This document shows positions 1-6,753 of a stretch of DNA of 28,604 nt, piece by piece. The stretch lies in the NCBI GenBank assembly GCA_045531235.1, contig JAZSDQ010000103.1, positions 1-28,604 on the forward strand. The letters run 5' to 3'. Position numbers and translations under genes: made by a program. Source of the stretch: RGIG5579 sp045531235 (GTDB taxonomy: Bacteria; Bacillota; Clostridia; Oscillospirales; SIG627). Every line of letters begins with the position of its first letter. Position 1 is the stretch's first letter. Below the pieces are notes generated by a model that ran no database searches, was not told the DNA's origin, and was given only the letters and a program-made list of their open reading frames with translations.

Positions 1-1
1 C

Positions 2-547
2 TATGCCAACACGGACCGAATGGAATACGCCGCCTTCACGGAAATCACGAACGTTATCAAAAAGGGCGTGAAGCTGTGGCAGGACGATCACGTTACCTAT
101 CACGACGTCTATGGCTTTATCAAATCTTTGACGTCGGCAGCGAGCTATTCTACCAGTATTCCTCTTCAGAACGGTCTTCGTAAGGTGGAAGACCTCTGGA
201 ACAATACTTTCGGCGACTGGTACGATATGAAGCTGACCACACAGGAGCCTTCCTTCGCCAAGCAGTACGACAGCGCCTTTAACAGAGGCAGGGCGAAGGC
301 CCAGATCAGCGAGCTTATCGGTGCCAAGGTAAAGGAATACGGGAAGAAGTATCCCGAGGAAAAGGAAAGCGCCATCCGCAAGAAGGCGGAAAGCTCCCTT
401 CAAAGCTCCCTGACCCGATACTACAAGACTCTTTATCTCAAAGCCTGGGAGGACGATGACCGGGAAGAGATGGATCGGATCCGAAACGCCCTATGTCAGA
501 GCAGGCTTTACGAGGATCTTGACAAAACGCTTCAAAATTGGGTTTGA
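2..547 (+). CDS. C-terminal part of a large phage structural protein (5' end outside window)
   Basis: The reading frame is open from base 2 and already coding before the first ATG at 20, so the gene begins upstream of the window. About 181 residues are visible. They are mostly helical and highly charged, with a Lys/Glu-rich stretch and conserved-looking aromatic residues (motifs WNNTFGDWYDMKL and YYKTLYLKAWEDDD). There is no signal peptide or membrane segment. The family is not recognised. Its place directly before a tail-fibre gene and a lysis cassette, ending at a strong terminator, suggests the end of a large virion or tail-associated protein. The terminator separates it transcriptionally from the tail-fibre gene. 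Function is inferred from context only. Confidence 0.55.
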   Translation, partial: YANTDRMEYAAFTEITNVIKKGVKLWQDDHVTYHDVYGFIKSLTSAASYSTSIPLQNGLRKVEDLWNNTFGDWYDMKLTTQEPSFAKQYDSAFNRGRAKAQISELIGAKVKEYGKKYPEEKESAIRKKAESSLQSSLTRYYKTLYLKAWEDDDREEMDRIRNALCQSRLYEDLDKTLQNWV

Positions 548-565
548 TAAAAAACATATTACCGA

Positions 566-598
566 AAAAACAGCAGACCATTTGGTCTGCTGTTTTTC
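566..598 (+). terminator. Intrinsic terminator after the phage structural gene
   Basis: A perfect 10-bp stem (571-580 with 583-592) has a two-base gap, so a slightly larger loop is realistic. It is flanked by an A-run and followed by TTTTTCTT. It lies 20 bases after the stop codon at 547. Confidence 0.85.
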
Positions 599-673
599 TT
601 CTGTGGGGTGGGTTAGAAAAGAAACGGGAAAGCTTGATATACTTAAACGAGAAACTGAAAAAAGGAGGACTGT

Positions 674-3133
674 ATGGATCCTATCGTATACAGAATTACG
701 CTTGATCTTGCCAAAAGCGGCGTGCAGCACGTTCTTTCGGGCTTCAAGGTCGGCGACACCAACCGAAAACTTGAGATCCGTCTGACCAACGGAGGTACAC
801 CGTATGAAATCGAGCACGGAACTGTGGCCCAGATCCGCGCCACCCTGCCGAACGGGTCGCAGTTTGCAAGTATCTGCGAGGTTTCAGACAACACAGTTGC
901 ATACGCCGTAGAAAAAGACCTCGTTTCTGTTGGAGGAGAAATCAAAGCGGATATTCAGCTCGGCAACGCGATCGGAGAGACCTTTTCCACCTCCGAGATC
1001 TTGCTTTTGGTATATCCTTCCGAGATCGAAGGCGATACAAGCTTAGAAGACAATTTTAAAACCGTTTTGCAAGCCGTGGCAAAAACCGATGCCGCCGCAG
1101 ATCGAGCAAACACTGAGGCAGACAATGCAAAAGAAGCCGCCGATCTTGCCGATACCGCAGCGGGCAAAGCTCAAAGTCAAGCAGAATCTGCCAAAGAAGC
1201 AGCCGATTTGGCTAGCGAGGCGGCAGACAACGCAAAAGAAGCCGCTGACGCAATTTCAAATGAAATCAATTTGTTGTACAAATTGAATGAAAAAATCAGT
1301 CAAACAGCCAACGCCCTGGAAGGCACCGCAAGCGGCAAGCCTCTCCGCTTGGATGACGTTTCTCCCATAGAGCACGAAATGAAAGTGACGGCGAAACAGA
1401 TCCAAAGCTATGAAATTGGAGCTTTGCTTGCAAGCAATGAAAATGTGAGTACTTTCGGTCTCGAAACCGGTAAATATTATACCGTGTTAGTAACTGGAGA
1501 GACAGAAGAAACCACGCGGGTGCTCGCTTTTTCCTATCATCCGATACAAGGGGCGGCAGTGAATCTTAAAGTGGGAAAGAATGAAGAAGAATTTGCGGCT
1601 TTTAAAACTCTGAAGGCAGGCGATGTGCTGTATTACGGGTCGCTTGACGGAAGCGTTGAGGGGTTATATCACACAAAAGCCATCTGTTTTGACGGTATGA
1701 TGGCAACGGTGAAGAGATACGGAAAGAATCTTTATCATAATACTGCAACCGAGTCATATTGGCTCGGTGGAGCAGAGGTGAAAACAACAAAAGACCTTTC
1801 AAGTGTTGTCATAAACGGAACTGTTGGAAGTACTTCTTCGTCTGCTATTTGCAAAGACCTTCCAATCAAAGTGGGGGCTTATGTAATTAGTGTCTATGGT
1901 TTGAATGTGATAGATGATTTTTATATTCAACATAAAAATGCAGATGGCACAACAACCGTAGATACCATAGATGGCTCCAAAAAGAATTCAAAAATATTTA
2001 CTACCGACAAAGACAGAACGATAGAAGTGTGTATAGCTGGAGCTAGTACTTCGGTCTATGACAACAAAGAAATAACTATCCAAATTGAGCAAGGCACGAC
2101 CGCAACCGAATATGAGCCGTACAAAGATCCTGTTATTTACACCTCGGATGAAAACGGAATCGTGGAAGGAGTAACGAGTCTGCATCCTACTGCGACCTTG
2201 GTTGCCGAGGAAGGGGTAATCATTACGGCGCAGTACAACAGAGATATAGGAAAATTTGCCCGCGAGCTCTCCGAAAGGATCGAACGTACAGAAACGGGCT
2301 TGGATACGGTAAAAAAGCTGCAAACGGATCTGATATCACAAATTGAAGCTGTAGAAACAGAAGCAGCAGCGGGCTTGGAGACGGTAAAAAATTCCGTTTC
2401 CAACGCTTTACAAGGAAAGGTGCGCGGCAAAGCGATAACGATATCTGATATTTCGCCAATAGAACACATAATGAAAGTGAGTACATATCCGAAAGGGTCT
2501 TTGTTTCCCGACGGATATGTTGTAAGATACACCAAAAATTATATTCCGTCGCAACATGAGCATCCTTCTGGAGAAAAAACGACCATTCACGGCGTAACAT
2601 TCGTAGATAACGGAGAAAACGTGATAACTGCAAACGGTACAAACAGTGGCGATATAACATCCAACTACTATCCCTACGACGATTATCTGGCAACTCCCAT
2701 TCCTGCAGGAAATTATATCCTTTACGGATGCGGCGCAGGTGATAACGAGTACGTGAGTGATGCACCGTTCAAAGTAAGGCTGTTTCTTTGGGACGAAGAA
2801 GGGAACAGAAAGGAGATTGTAAGCAATCTTGCATCGAAAAAGATCTCGTTTACCCTTGAGAAACCAATCACAAGAATACAAGTTCGTATTCAGATCATGC
2901 AAGGGGTAACGGTAAAAAACCAAACCTTTTATACATTTCTTTTTAACGAGGAAGACGGAGAAACATATAATACCGGCTTTATTAGCTTTACTGAGAAAAC
3001 AAATGAAGTACCGAGCGCATATCCCGAAGTTTATCTTCTTCCGAAAGAAGAAGGAAGCACGGTGGATGTAGAATACAACCGCGACATCAACAAAGCGTTT
3101 GCTGCCTTAAGCGCAGCGATCTTAAACACTTAA
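674..3133 (+). CDS. Phage baseplate upper protein (BppU-like) / tail fibre
   Basis: This 819-residue protein is probably the baseplate-anchored host-binding fibre. Residues 1-115 resemble the BppU N-terminal domain (GDTNRKLEIRLTNGG, then a beta-rich stretch ending STSEILLLVYPS). Residues 118-205 are an Ala/Asp/Glu-rich coiled coil with recurring NAKEAADLA units, typical of trimeric fibre shafts. Two related modules follow. Both begin with a SPIEHxMKV motif (about 228 and 591) and end with a YNRDI motif (about 521 and 801). The text between them (AT-YEPYKDP and similar) resembles jelly-roll receptor-binding parts of clostridial phage fibres. AAAGGAGG at 660-667 fixes the start. The middle of the gene is more AT-rich than its ends, which suggests exchange of receptor-binding modules. 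Confidence 0.75.
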   Translation: MDPIVYRITLDLAKSGVQHVLSGFKVGDTNRKLEIRLTNGGTPYEIEHGTVAQIRATLPNGSQFASICEVSDNTVAYAVEKDLVSVGGEIKADIQLGNAIGETFSTSEILLLVYPSEIEGDTSLEDNFKTVLQAVAKTDAAADRANTEADNAKEAADLADTAAGKAQSQAESAKEAADLASEAADNAKEAADAISNEINLLYKLNEKISQTANALEGTASGKPLRLDDVSPIEHEMKVTAKQIQSYEIGALLASNENVSTFGLETGKYYTVLVTGETEETTRVLAFSYHPIQGAAVNLKVGKNEEEFAAFKTLKAGDVLYYGSLDGSVEGLYHTKAICFDGMMATVKRYGKNLYHNTATESYWLGGAEVKTTKDLSSVVINGTVGSTSSSAICKDLPIKVGAYVISVYGLNVIDDFYIQHKNADGTTTVDTIDGSKKNSKIFTTDKDRTIEVCIAGASTSVYDNKEITIQIEQGTTATEYEPYKDPVIYTSDENGIVEGVTSLHPTATLVAEEGVIITAQYNRDIGKFARELSERIERTETGLDTVKKLQTDLISQIEAVETEAAAGLETVKNSVSNALQGKVRGKAITISDISPIEHIMKVSTYPKGSLFPDGYVVRYTKNYIPSQHEHPSGEKTTIHGVTFVDNGENVITANGTNSGDITSNYYPYDDYLATPIPAGNYILYGCGAGDNEYVSDAPFKVRLFLWDEEGNRKEIVSNLASKKISFTLEKPITRIQVRIQIMQGVTVKNQTFYTFLFNEEDGETYNTGFISFTEKTNEVPSAYPEVYLLPKEEGSTVDVEYNRDINKAFAALSAAILNT

Positions 3134-3145
3134 GGAGGAGAAAAA

Positions 3146-3541
3146 ATGTATAGCGTTGTAAAAAACGTAATCAGCGGCGGTAATTTCAATCTGACCGCAG
3201 TTTTGGAAAAAATCAATATTCTTTGGGCGGAAGGCCGTCTGACCGACGACGAACGCTCGGAGCTGAAGGAGCTTGCCCGCGCAGGCGCTACACCGCAGGA
3301 AGGCGCGGACCTCTTTGCAAAATTACAGGAATTGGAAATGCGGATCCGAGCGCTGGAGGAGAAGCAGAGCACCGACGCTAGCGAGACGGAAACCGCAACG
3401 GATTACGTTGCAGGTCACTGGTATTATAACGGAGATAAGTGCATTTGGAACGGCGAAATCTATATCTGCACCGCGCCTGAGGGAACCGTTTGCGTATGGT
3501 CTCCTGAGGAATATCCTGCATATTGGACGAAGGAGGAATAA
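3146..3541 (+). CDS. Small phage tail-associated protein with CBM-like C-terminus
   Basis: The 131-residue protein has two parts. The first 75 residues are helical and end in a short coiled coil (LFAKLQELEMRIRALEEKQ). The last 45 residues are rich in Trp, Tyr and Cys (GHWYYNGDKCIWNGEIYIC, then PEEYPAYW). This spacing of W, Y-x-G-D and Y-x-C resembles small CBM5/12-type carbohydrate-binding modules, but that match is from memory. The gene follows the fibre gene by 12 bases with a strong AAGGAGGAG site, and the endolysin gene begins three bases after it. A role as a fibre tip or cell-wall-binding accessory is inferred. Confidence 0.6.
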   Translation: MYSVVKNVISGGNFNLTAVLEKINILWAEGRLTDDERSELKELARAGATPQEGADLFAKLQELEMRIRALEEKQSTDASETETATDYVAGHWYYNGDKCIWNGEIYICTAPEGTVCVWSPEEYPAYWTKEE

Positions 3542-3544
3542 AAA

Positions 3545-4309
3545 ATGGCAAAGGTATTTATCGGCGTCGGCCACGGCGGAAAGGATCCGGGAGCTTGTGC
3601 AAACGGATTCAAGGAAAAGGATCTCAATTTGGATGTCGCGGACGCCGTCTTTGACGTATTGGAAAATCACGGCGTGGATGTTCGGCTCAGTCGCATCGGC
3701 GACGACAGCGACACCTTGGACGACAGAGTAAAAGAGTGTAACGACTACAACCCCGATCTTGCCGTTGACATTCATCACAATGCAGGCGGCGGTGACGGCG
3801 CAGAAGCCTATTACCACTACAAGGGCGGAGTATCTAAAACCCTTGCGGAAAACATTCTTGCCGAGATCGTAAAGATCGGGCAGAACAGCCGAGGAGCCAA
3901 AATAAAAAAAGGTGCAGACGGAAAGGATTATTACGGTTTTATCAGAGAAACGAAAGCTCCTGCCGTGATCGTGGAATGCGCGTTTCTCGACAACAAGAGC
4001 GACGTGCAGATCGTGGATACGCTCCCTGAGCGACAGGCGATGGGAAAAGCTATAGCCAAAGGAATTCTCAGCACCCTGGGCATTGCTTACTACGAAAAAG
4101 AAGCTGTGAAAGAGCCGCCGAGCATCGAATCCCCCGTAGAATCCAATAAAACGCCCTCTGGCGACGTTTCTTCCAATCCCCAAGGAATTGATGGGGGCAA
4201 AGGCGGAAGCAAAAACACAGGTGTTGAGAGCGAAAAGGGGACCCTGCTCGACAAGCTCCTTGAGTTTTTGGAGCTGCTGATCTCTTTTCTCAAGGGGCGT
4301 AAAACGTGA
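3545..4309 (+). CDS. Phage endolysin: N-acetylmuramoyl-L-alanine amidase (Amidase_3)
   Basis: It would cleave the bond between MurNAc and L-alanine in peptidoglycan for lysis. Residues 1-175 form the Amidase_3 domain. The zinc ligands are His10 (GVGHGGKDPG), Glu24 and His77 (DIHHNAG), and the catalytic Glu is Glu144 (VIVECAFLDN), so the active site looks intact. Residues about 185-230 are a Pro/Ser/Asn/Gly-rich linker. The last 24 residues are a Leu/Ile/Phe-rich amphipathic helix ending in basic residues. No SH3, LysM or choline-binding repeat is present. There is no signal peptide, as expected for a holin-dependent endolysin. It sits in the order fibre, CBM-like protein, amidase, one-TM protein, holin. 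Confidence 0.9.
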   Translation: MAKVFIGVGHGGKDPGACANGFKEKDLNLDVADAVFDVLENHGVDVRLSRIGDDSDTLDDRVKECNDYNPDLAVDIHHNAGGGDGAEAYYHYKGGVSKTLAENILAEIVKIGQNSRGAKIKKGADGKDYYGFIRETKAPAVIVECAFLDNKSDVQIVDTLPERQAMGKAIAKGILSTLGIAYYEKEAVKEPPSIESPVESNKTPSGDVSSNPQGIDGGKGGSKNTGVESEKGTLLDKLLEFLELLISFLKGRKT

Positions 4310-4596
4310 TGGAGTGGTCTGATATCTGGGGGATCCTACTTGCTTGCGGAATACCGTCGTCACTTTTTGCCATCGTTTTAAAAAAGCTGGATAAGTCCAA
4401 CAAGGACCGCAAAAAATACGAGCTTTACGTGGTAAAGCTTCTGAATGCCAATACCAAGCTGTGTGAAGCCAATTCCATCGCGCTCCAAAACGGAAAATGC
4501 AACGGAGAAACTCGCGCTGCCTTGGAGTACTTAACGAAAACTAAGCACGAGCTGAAGGATTTCCTTTATGAAGAAGGAATCGACAATTTATTTTAG
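4309..4596 (+). CDS. One-TM lysis-cassette protein with helical tail
   Basis: A protein of about 95 residues has one N-terminal membrane segment (IWGILLACGIPSSLFAIVL) followed by a charged helical part and a conserved-looking end (CNGETRAALEYLTKTKHELKDFLYEEGI). Similar small proteins sit between endolysin and holin in many clostridial prophages, as I recall, with no assigned function. ATG at 4309 overlaps the amidase stop codon (TGATG), which suggests translational coupling. A GTG at 4306 would add one residue. An XhlA-like or antiholin-like role is possible but not shown. Confidence 0.65.
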   Translation: MEWSDIWGILLACGIPSSLFAIVLKKLDKSNKDRKKYELYVVKLLNANTKLCEANSIALQNGKCNGETRAALEYLTKTKHELKDFLYEEGIDNLF

Positions 4597-4604
4597 GAGG
4601 AAGT

Positions 4605-4898
4605 ATGAAAGGAATTGTTTTAATTGTGACGCTTGCCGTCATTACCGAAGCCTTAATTGAATACGCCAAGTGCATCGGGAAGGCATTTGCAGGAAAGGAT
4701 CTGAAAACGGCGCTGACACAGATCGCCGCCATCCTGATCTCCGTTGTTCTTTGCTTTGCCGCCGGCGCCGATCTGTTTCAGGCAGCGGGAATCTGTTTTT
4801 CGTATTCCTGGCTCGGCACGCTTTTGACCGGTATCATCGGAAGTCGCGGCGCAAACTACGTCAGCGATTTTATTTCCAAGCTGCAGAAAAAAGAATAG
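4605..4898 (+). CDS. Phage holin
   Basis: The 97-residue protein has two clear membrane segments (about residues 3-21 and 40-59) and a third hydrophobic, Gly-rich segment (about 68-92, LGTLLTGIIGSRGANYVSDF). It ends in a basic tail. The SRGANYVxDF pattern near the end is typical of small holins in clostridial phages, from memory. An AGGAGG site at 4596-4601 overlaps the stop codon of the preceding gene. A holin makes the membrane lesion that releases the endolysin, which fits its place as the last gene of the cassette before the terminator. Confidence 0.75.
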   Translation: MKGIVLIVTLAVITEALIEYAKCIGKAFAGKDLKTALTQIAAILISVVLCFAAGADLFQAAGICFSYSWLGTLLTGIIGSRGANYVSDFISKLQKKE

Positions 4899-4899
4899 A

Positions 4900-4931
4900 A
4901 AAAACGAGGAGCAAATTGCTCCTCGTTTTTT
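4900..4931 (+). terminator. Intrinsic terminator closing the phage lysis cassette
   Basis: The stem CGAGGAGC (4905-4912) pairs with GCTCCTCG (4918-4925). It is preceded by an A-run and followed by seven Ts. It can work in both directions and may also serve the minus-strand gene ending at 4942. It probably marks the end of the recognisable phage genes. Confidence 0.85.
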
Positions 4932-4941
4932 GTAATGTTCG

Positions 4942-5259
4942 CTATTCTTTGGATTTACCTGAAATCCAAGAAATCAAATCAATGATCCACGGGATTGCCA
5001 CAAAAATGATGATTACGACATAGTACAGAATCGCAAAAAAATCCTGTGGCCCTTTGATCGCGCACACGAGTCCCCAGATCCAAAAAATAAGGCTGATCGG
5101 AGGGAAGAGTTGTATCCCGAATACGCATAGACAGGTCATGAAGAAAGAGGTATCAATCATCACAAATGGTAAGACGGAGATTGCAATACTTAAAACAAAG
5201 TACAGAATAATTCCGGCACCGCCAAGAGCCTCTTCCAGCTTTTCTTTGATTTTTCCCAT
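4942..5259 (-). CDS. Small membrane protein with about four TM segments, unknown function
   Basis: The protein has about 105 residues and starts MGKIKEKLEEALG, with a short amphipathic charged N-terminus. Three or four hydrophobic segments follow (IILYFVLSIAISVLPFVMI, LCVFGIQLFPPISLIFWIWGL, ILYYVVIIIFVAIPWIIDLI). The ATG at 5257-5259 is preferred because GGGAGA lies eight bases before it. The frame runs further upstream to 5376, but that part overlaps hairpin structures and lacks a good site. The family is not recognised. An intrinsic-terminator hairpin (5272-5306) lies between any upstream promoter and the start codon, so expression may be attenuated. Confidence 0.6.
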   Translation of the reverse strand: MGKIKEKLEEALGGAGIILYFVLSIAISVLPFVMIDTSFFMTCLCVFGIQLFPPISLIFWIWGLVCAIKGPQDFFAILYYVVIIIFVAIPWIIDLISWISGKSKE

Positions 5260-5271
5260 ATTTTTCTCCCT

Positions 5272-5306
5272 AAAATAAAAAAAGTGCATCCAATGAAGGA
5301 TGCACC
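5272..5306 (-). terminator. Terminator hairpin in the leader of the minus-strand membrane gene
   Basis: Read on the minus strand, GTGCATCC pairs with GGATGCAC (5298-5305 with 5284-5291) around a six-base loop. A T-run follows (complement of the A-rich 5272-5283). It lies only about 13 bases before the start codon at 5259. It could terminate a short upstream transcript from 5326-5433 or act as an attenuator. Confidence 0.65.
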
Positions 5307-5325
5307 GAAAAAGTGCTTCCCTCAT

Positions 5326-5433
5326 TGTTGTCACACAAGCTATCCCCACTACGGTATAAGCGAAGAGAGAAAACACTTTTTGCCTAAGTATTTTCCCATA
5401 GTGGGTTTAAAACTATTCACTTGTGTGACAACA
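5326..5433. repeat. Long inverted repeat / structured RNA candidate
   Basis: TGTTGTCACACAAG (5326-5339) is the exact inverse of 5420-5433. Inside it, CCCACTA (5345-5351) pairs with TAGTGGG (5399-5405). Read on the minus strand, GGGAAAATAC can further pair with GTGTTTTCTC with two wobbles. The whole forms a rod about 108 bases long with internal loops. On the minus strand it is followed directly by the terminator at 5272-5306. It may be a small RNA, a cis-regulatory leader of the membrane gene, or a small MITE-like repeat. No clear target-site duplication flanks it. Confidence 0.5.
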
Positions 5434-5588
5434 TCAATTTAACACAGCTCAACATATTTTGCAAGAAGAAATTTTCTTTGTCAACGGATTACGGCGTATC
5501 GACGGCAAAAAAATTCCTTTGTATGATGAAATCAGACCAATCGAAAAAAGTCGAATTTGGTCAAGGTTCGAGCCGAAATGCAGTTAGC

Positions 5589-5651
5589 CCGAAGCCCTTT
5601 GCAGGGTCTTCGGTGCTCCACCCGTCGGAGCAGAAGTATGGCTGCTCCGAC
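5589..5651. repeat. Tandem hairpin pair (REP-like)
   Basis: Hairpin one pairs CCGAAG (5589-5594) with CTTCGG (5608-5613), plus CCCT with AGGG inside. Hairpin two pairs GTCGGAGCA (5624-5632) with TGCTCCGAC (5643-5651). Neither is followed by a T-run, so these are not ordinary terminators. The rest of 5434-5588 holds no gene I can support. The pair lies just before the small gene at 5677 and may form part of its leader. Confidence 0.45.
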
Positions 5652-5676
5652 ACGTAAAAAATGAAGGAGTATACAT

Positions 5677-5949
5677 ATGAATATTGCAAACGAGCTTGAC
5701 AAGAAAATGATTTTATCGGAAGAGGAGATCTATCGCCTGATCCAAGCAAAAGGCGCGGAGTTCGATTATGATTCCGTTTTGAATCTTATGGAAGAGATAA
5801 AGAAGAACTTTCCCTTTGAAAACGAGGAAAAAGAAAAGTTTCCCCGGCAGTACTATATCCCCTGGCTTTGCCGCGAGCTGTATCTGATGGGCTTTTTAGA
5901 CGGTCTGAAGACAGGGAACCGCCGCCTCGCGGATAAAAGAACTGATTAA
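5677..5949 (+). CDS. Small acidic helical protein, unknown function
   Basis: The 90-residue protein is predicted to be helical. It has an acidic first half (ILSEEEIYRLIQAKGAEFDYDSVLNLMEEI), a Glu/Lys-rich middle and a more conserved-looking end (YIPWLCRELYLMGFLDGLKTG). There is no signal peptide or membrane segment. AAGGAG at 5664-5669 lies eight bases before the ATG, and a terminator follows directly, so it is probably a real monocistronic gene. The family is not recognised. Confidence 0.55.
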   Translation: MNIANELDKKMILSEEEIYRLIQAKGAEFDYDSVLNLMEEIKKNFPFENEEKEKFPRQYYIPWLCRELYLMGFLDGLKTGNRRLADKRTD

Positions 5950-5952
5950 AAT

Positions 5953-5984
5953 GAAAAAGGAGAGCCGAAAGGCTCTCCTTTTTC
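5953..5984 (+). terminator. Intrinsic terminator after the small acidic gene
   Basis: AAAAAGGAGAGCC (5954-5966) pairs perfectly with GGCTCTCCTTTTT (5971-5983) around a GAAA tetraloop. The 3' arm ends in a T-run. Confidence 0.9.
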
Positions 5985-6054
5985 GTATCATAATACGTTT
6001 ACGTGAATAAGCGTGGAGATTAAGATGGTAGGGATCGTGAAAGGAGGGGGAACG

Positions 6055-6279
6055 TTGAATTATACCTACCGTATGAGAACGGACACGGTATCCGATGAAG
6101 AAGGCAAGACATTTACCGTGTACGGCATCGAAGTGCTGGATCGTTCGGGCAGACTATTGGAATCGATCCCCGACGTGCTTTTTGATAAGAGCCAAATGGC
6201 TCGTTTCGTCTCTCGCTGCAACAAAGAAAATATCAGTCTTTTGTATCTTTTGGACGAAATAGAAGCCTTGATTGGCTAA
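6055..6279 (+). CDS. DUF6514-like small protein
   Basis: The protein has about 74 residues and resembles, from memory, the small clostridial DUF6514 proteins: a beta-rich N-terminal half with KTFTVYGIEVLDRSG and a helical end with MARFVSRCNKENISLLYLLDEIEALIG. Its function is unknown. The frame is open from GTG 6013 and has an ATG at 6025. I prefer TTG 6055 because a strong AAGGAGGGGG (6041-6050) sits five bases before it and similarity seems to begin there. It lies alone between a terminator and a strong promoter. Confidence 0.6.
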   Translation: MNYTYRMRTDTVSDEEGKTFTVYGIEVLDRSGRLLESIPDVLFDKSQMARFVSRCNKENISLLYLLDEIEALIG

Positions 6280-6329
6280 TTTTTTTTACTCTTTTCTGTC
6301 TAAAAAAATAGCATTTTGTAAAAAAATAA

Positions 6330-6358
6330 TTGACATACACGAAACGGCGTGCTATACT
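6330..6358 (+). promoter_or_regulatory. Near-consensus sigma-A promoter with no ORF behind it
   Basis: TTGACA (6330-6335), a 17-base spacer and TATACT (6353-6358). Transcription would start near 6365. The next structure is an intrinsic terminator at 6487-6515, with no supported ORF between them. Confidence 0.8.
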
Positions 6359-6364
6359 CTTCTC

Positions 6365-6515
6365 GAAAAAAACGTGTCACATTTTATGTCATAACTCGCT
6401 TCTAAAGCGAATTTTCAAACGTTGAGTTATTAAGCCATTTGTGTATGGAAAAAGTCGAAAATCTACGTTGATTCCAAGCGAAAATAAAAAAACAGCCGAA
6501 GAACGGCTGTTTTTC
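6365..6515 (+). ncRNA. Candidate small RNA between promoter and terminator
   Basis: The predicted transcript is about 150 nt. It has no ORF longer than a few codons with a ribosome binding site. Internal pairing is visible: ATAACTC (6391-6397) with GAGTTAT, enclosing a GCTT/AAGC hairpin. It ends in a strong terminator hairpin. I do not recognise the motifs of SRP RNA, tmRNA, RNase P or T-box RNAs in it. The terminator is shared with the opposite-strand tRNA-Gly. The call rests on promoter, terminator and lack of coding sequence. Confidence 0.5.
6487..6515. terminator. Bidirectional intrinsic terminator
   Basis: AAAAACAGCCG pairs with CGGCTGTTTTT (6504-6514) around AAGAA. It has a T-run on both strands, so it can end the candidate small RNA (plus) and tRNA-Gly(CCC) (minus). 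Confidence 0.85.
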
Positions 6516-6518
6516 AAG

Positions 6519-6592
6519 TGGAGCGGGCAACGGGAATCGAACCCGCCTATTCAGCTTGGGAAGCTGACATTCTACCAATGAATTATGCCCGC
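6519..6592 (-). tRNA. tRNA-Gly (anticodon CCC)
   Basis: Acceptor GCGGGCA pairs with TGCCCGC, the discriminator is T and CCA is encoded. The anticodon stem is TCAGC/GCTGA with loop TTCCCAA, giving anticodon CCC. The T-loop GGTTCGATTCC is intact. A terminator follows on the minus strand. Confidence 0.95.
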
Positions 6593-6627
6593 AAAAGATG
6601 TGAAGAGTATTGCGCAAGTCTGTATTA

Positions 6628-6656
6628 AGAATACCATACAACAGCAAGATATGCAA
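6628..6656 (-). promoter_or_regulatory. Probable promoter of tRNA-Gly(CCC)
   Basis: On the minus strand TTGCAT (complement of 6651-6656), a 17-base spacer, then TATTCT (complement of 6628-6633), about 35 bases before the mature tRNA 5' end. Confidence 0.55.
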
Positions 6657-6685
6657 GGCTTTTTGAATATAGCACAACAGATGAG

Positions 6686-6714
6686 TGGAAAATTCTTTCG
6701 AATTGCTATATAAT
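6686..6714 (+). promoter_or_regulatory. Probable promoter of the SGNH lipoprotein gene
   Basis: The -10 box TATAAT (6709-6714) matches consensus. The -35 candidate TGGAAA (6686-6691) is weak but correctly spaced at 17 bases. The start codon at 6754 follows about 40 bases later. Confidence 0.55.
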
Positions 6715-6753
6715 CTTTCGTAGTGACATACAAATTTTGAAAGGAAAAATGAA

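Noticed and set aside
3323..4363. Minus-strand ORF of 346 codons
   Set aside because: It is antisense to the CBM-like gene and the endolysin and lacks any family motif.
5260..5376. N-terminal extension of the minus-strand membrane protein
   Set aside because: It would be translated through a terminator hairpin and part of the inverted repeat, whereas ATG 5259 has a well-placed GGGAGA.
5556..5600. GGTTCGAGCC resembling a tRNA T-arm
   Set aside because: The flanking bases do not form a T-stem and no anticodon or acceptor stem is present.
5421..5657. Plus-strand ORF of 78 codons
   Set aside because: It begins in the inverted repeat, runs through two hairpins, and lacks a ribosome binding site and protein-like composition.
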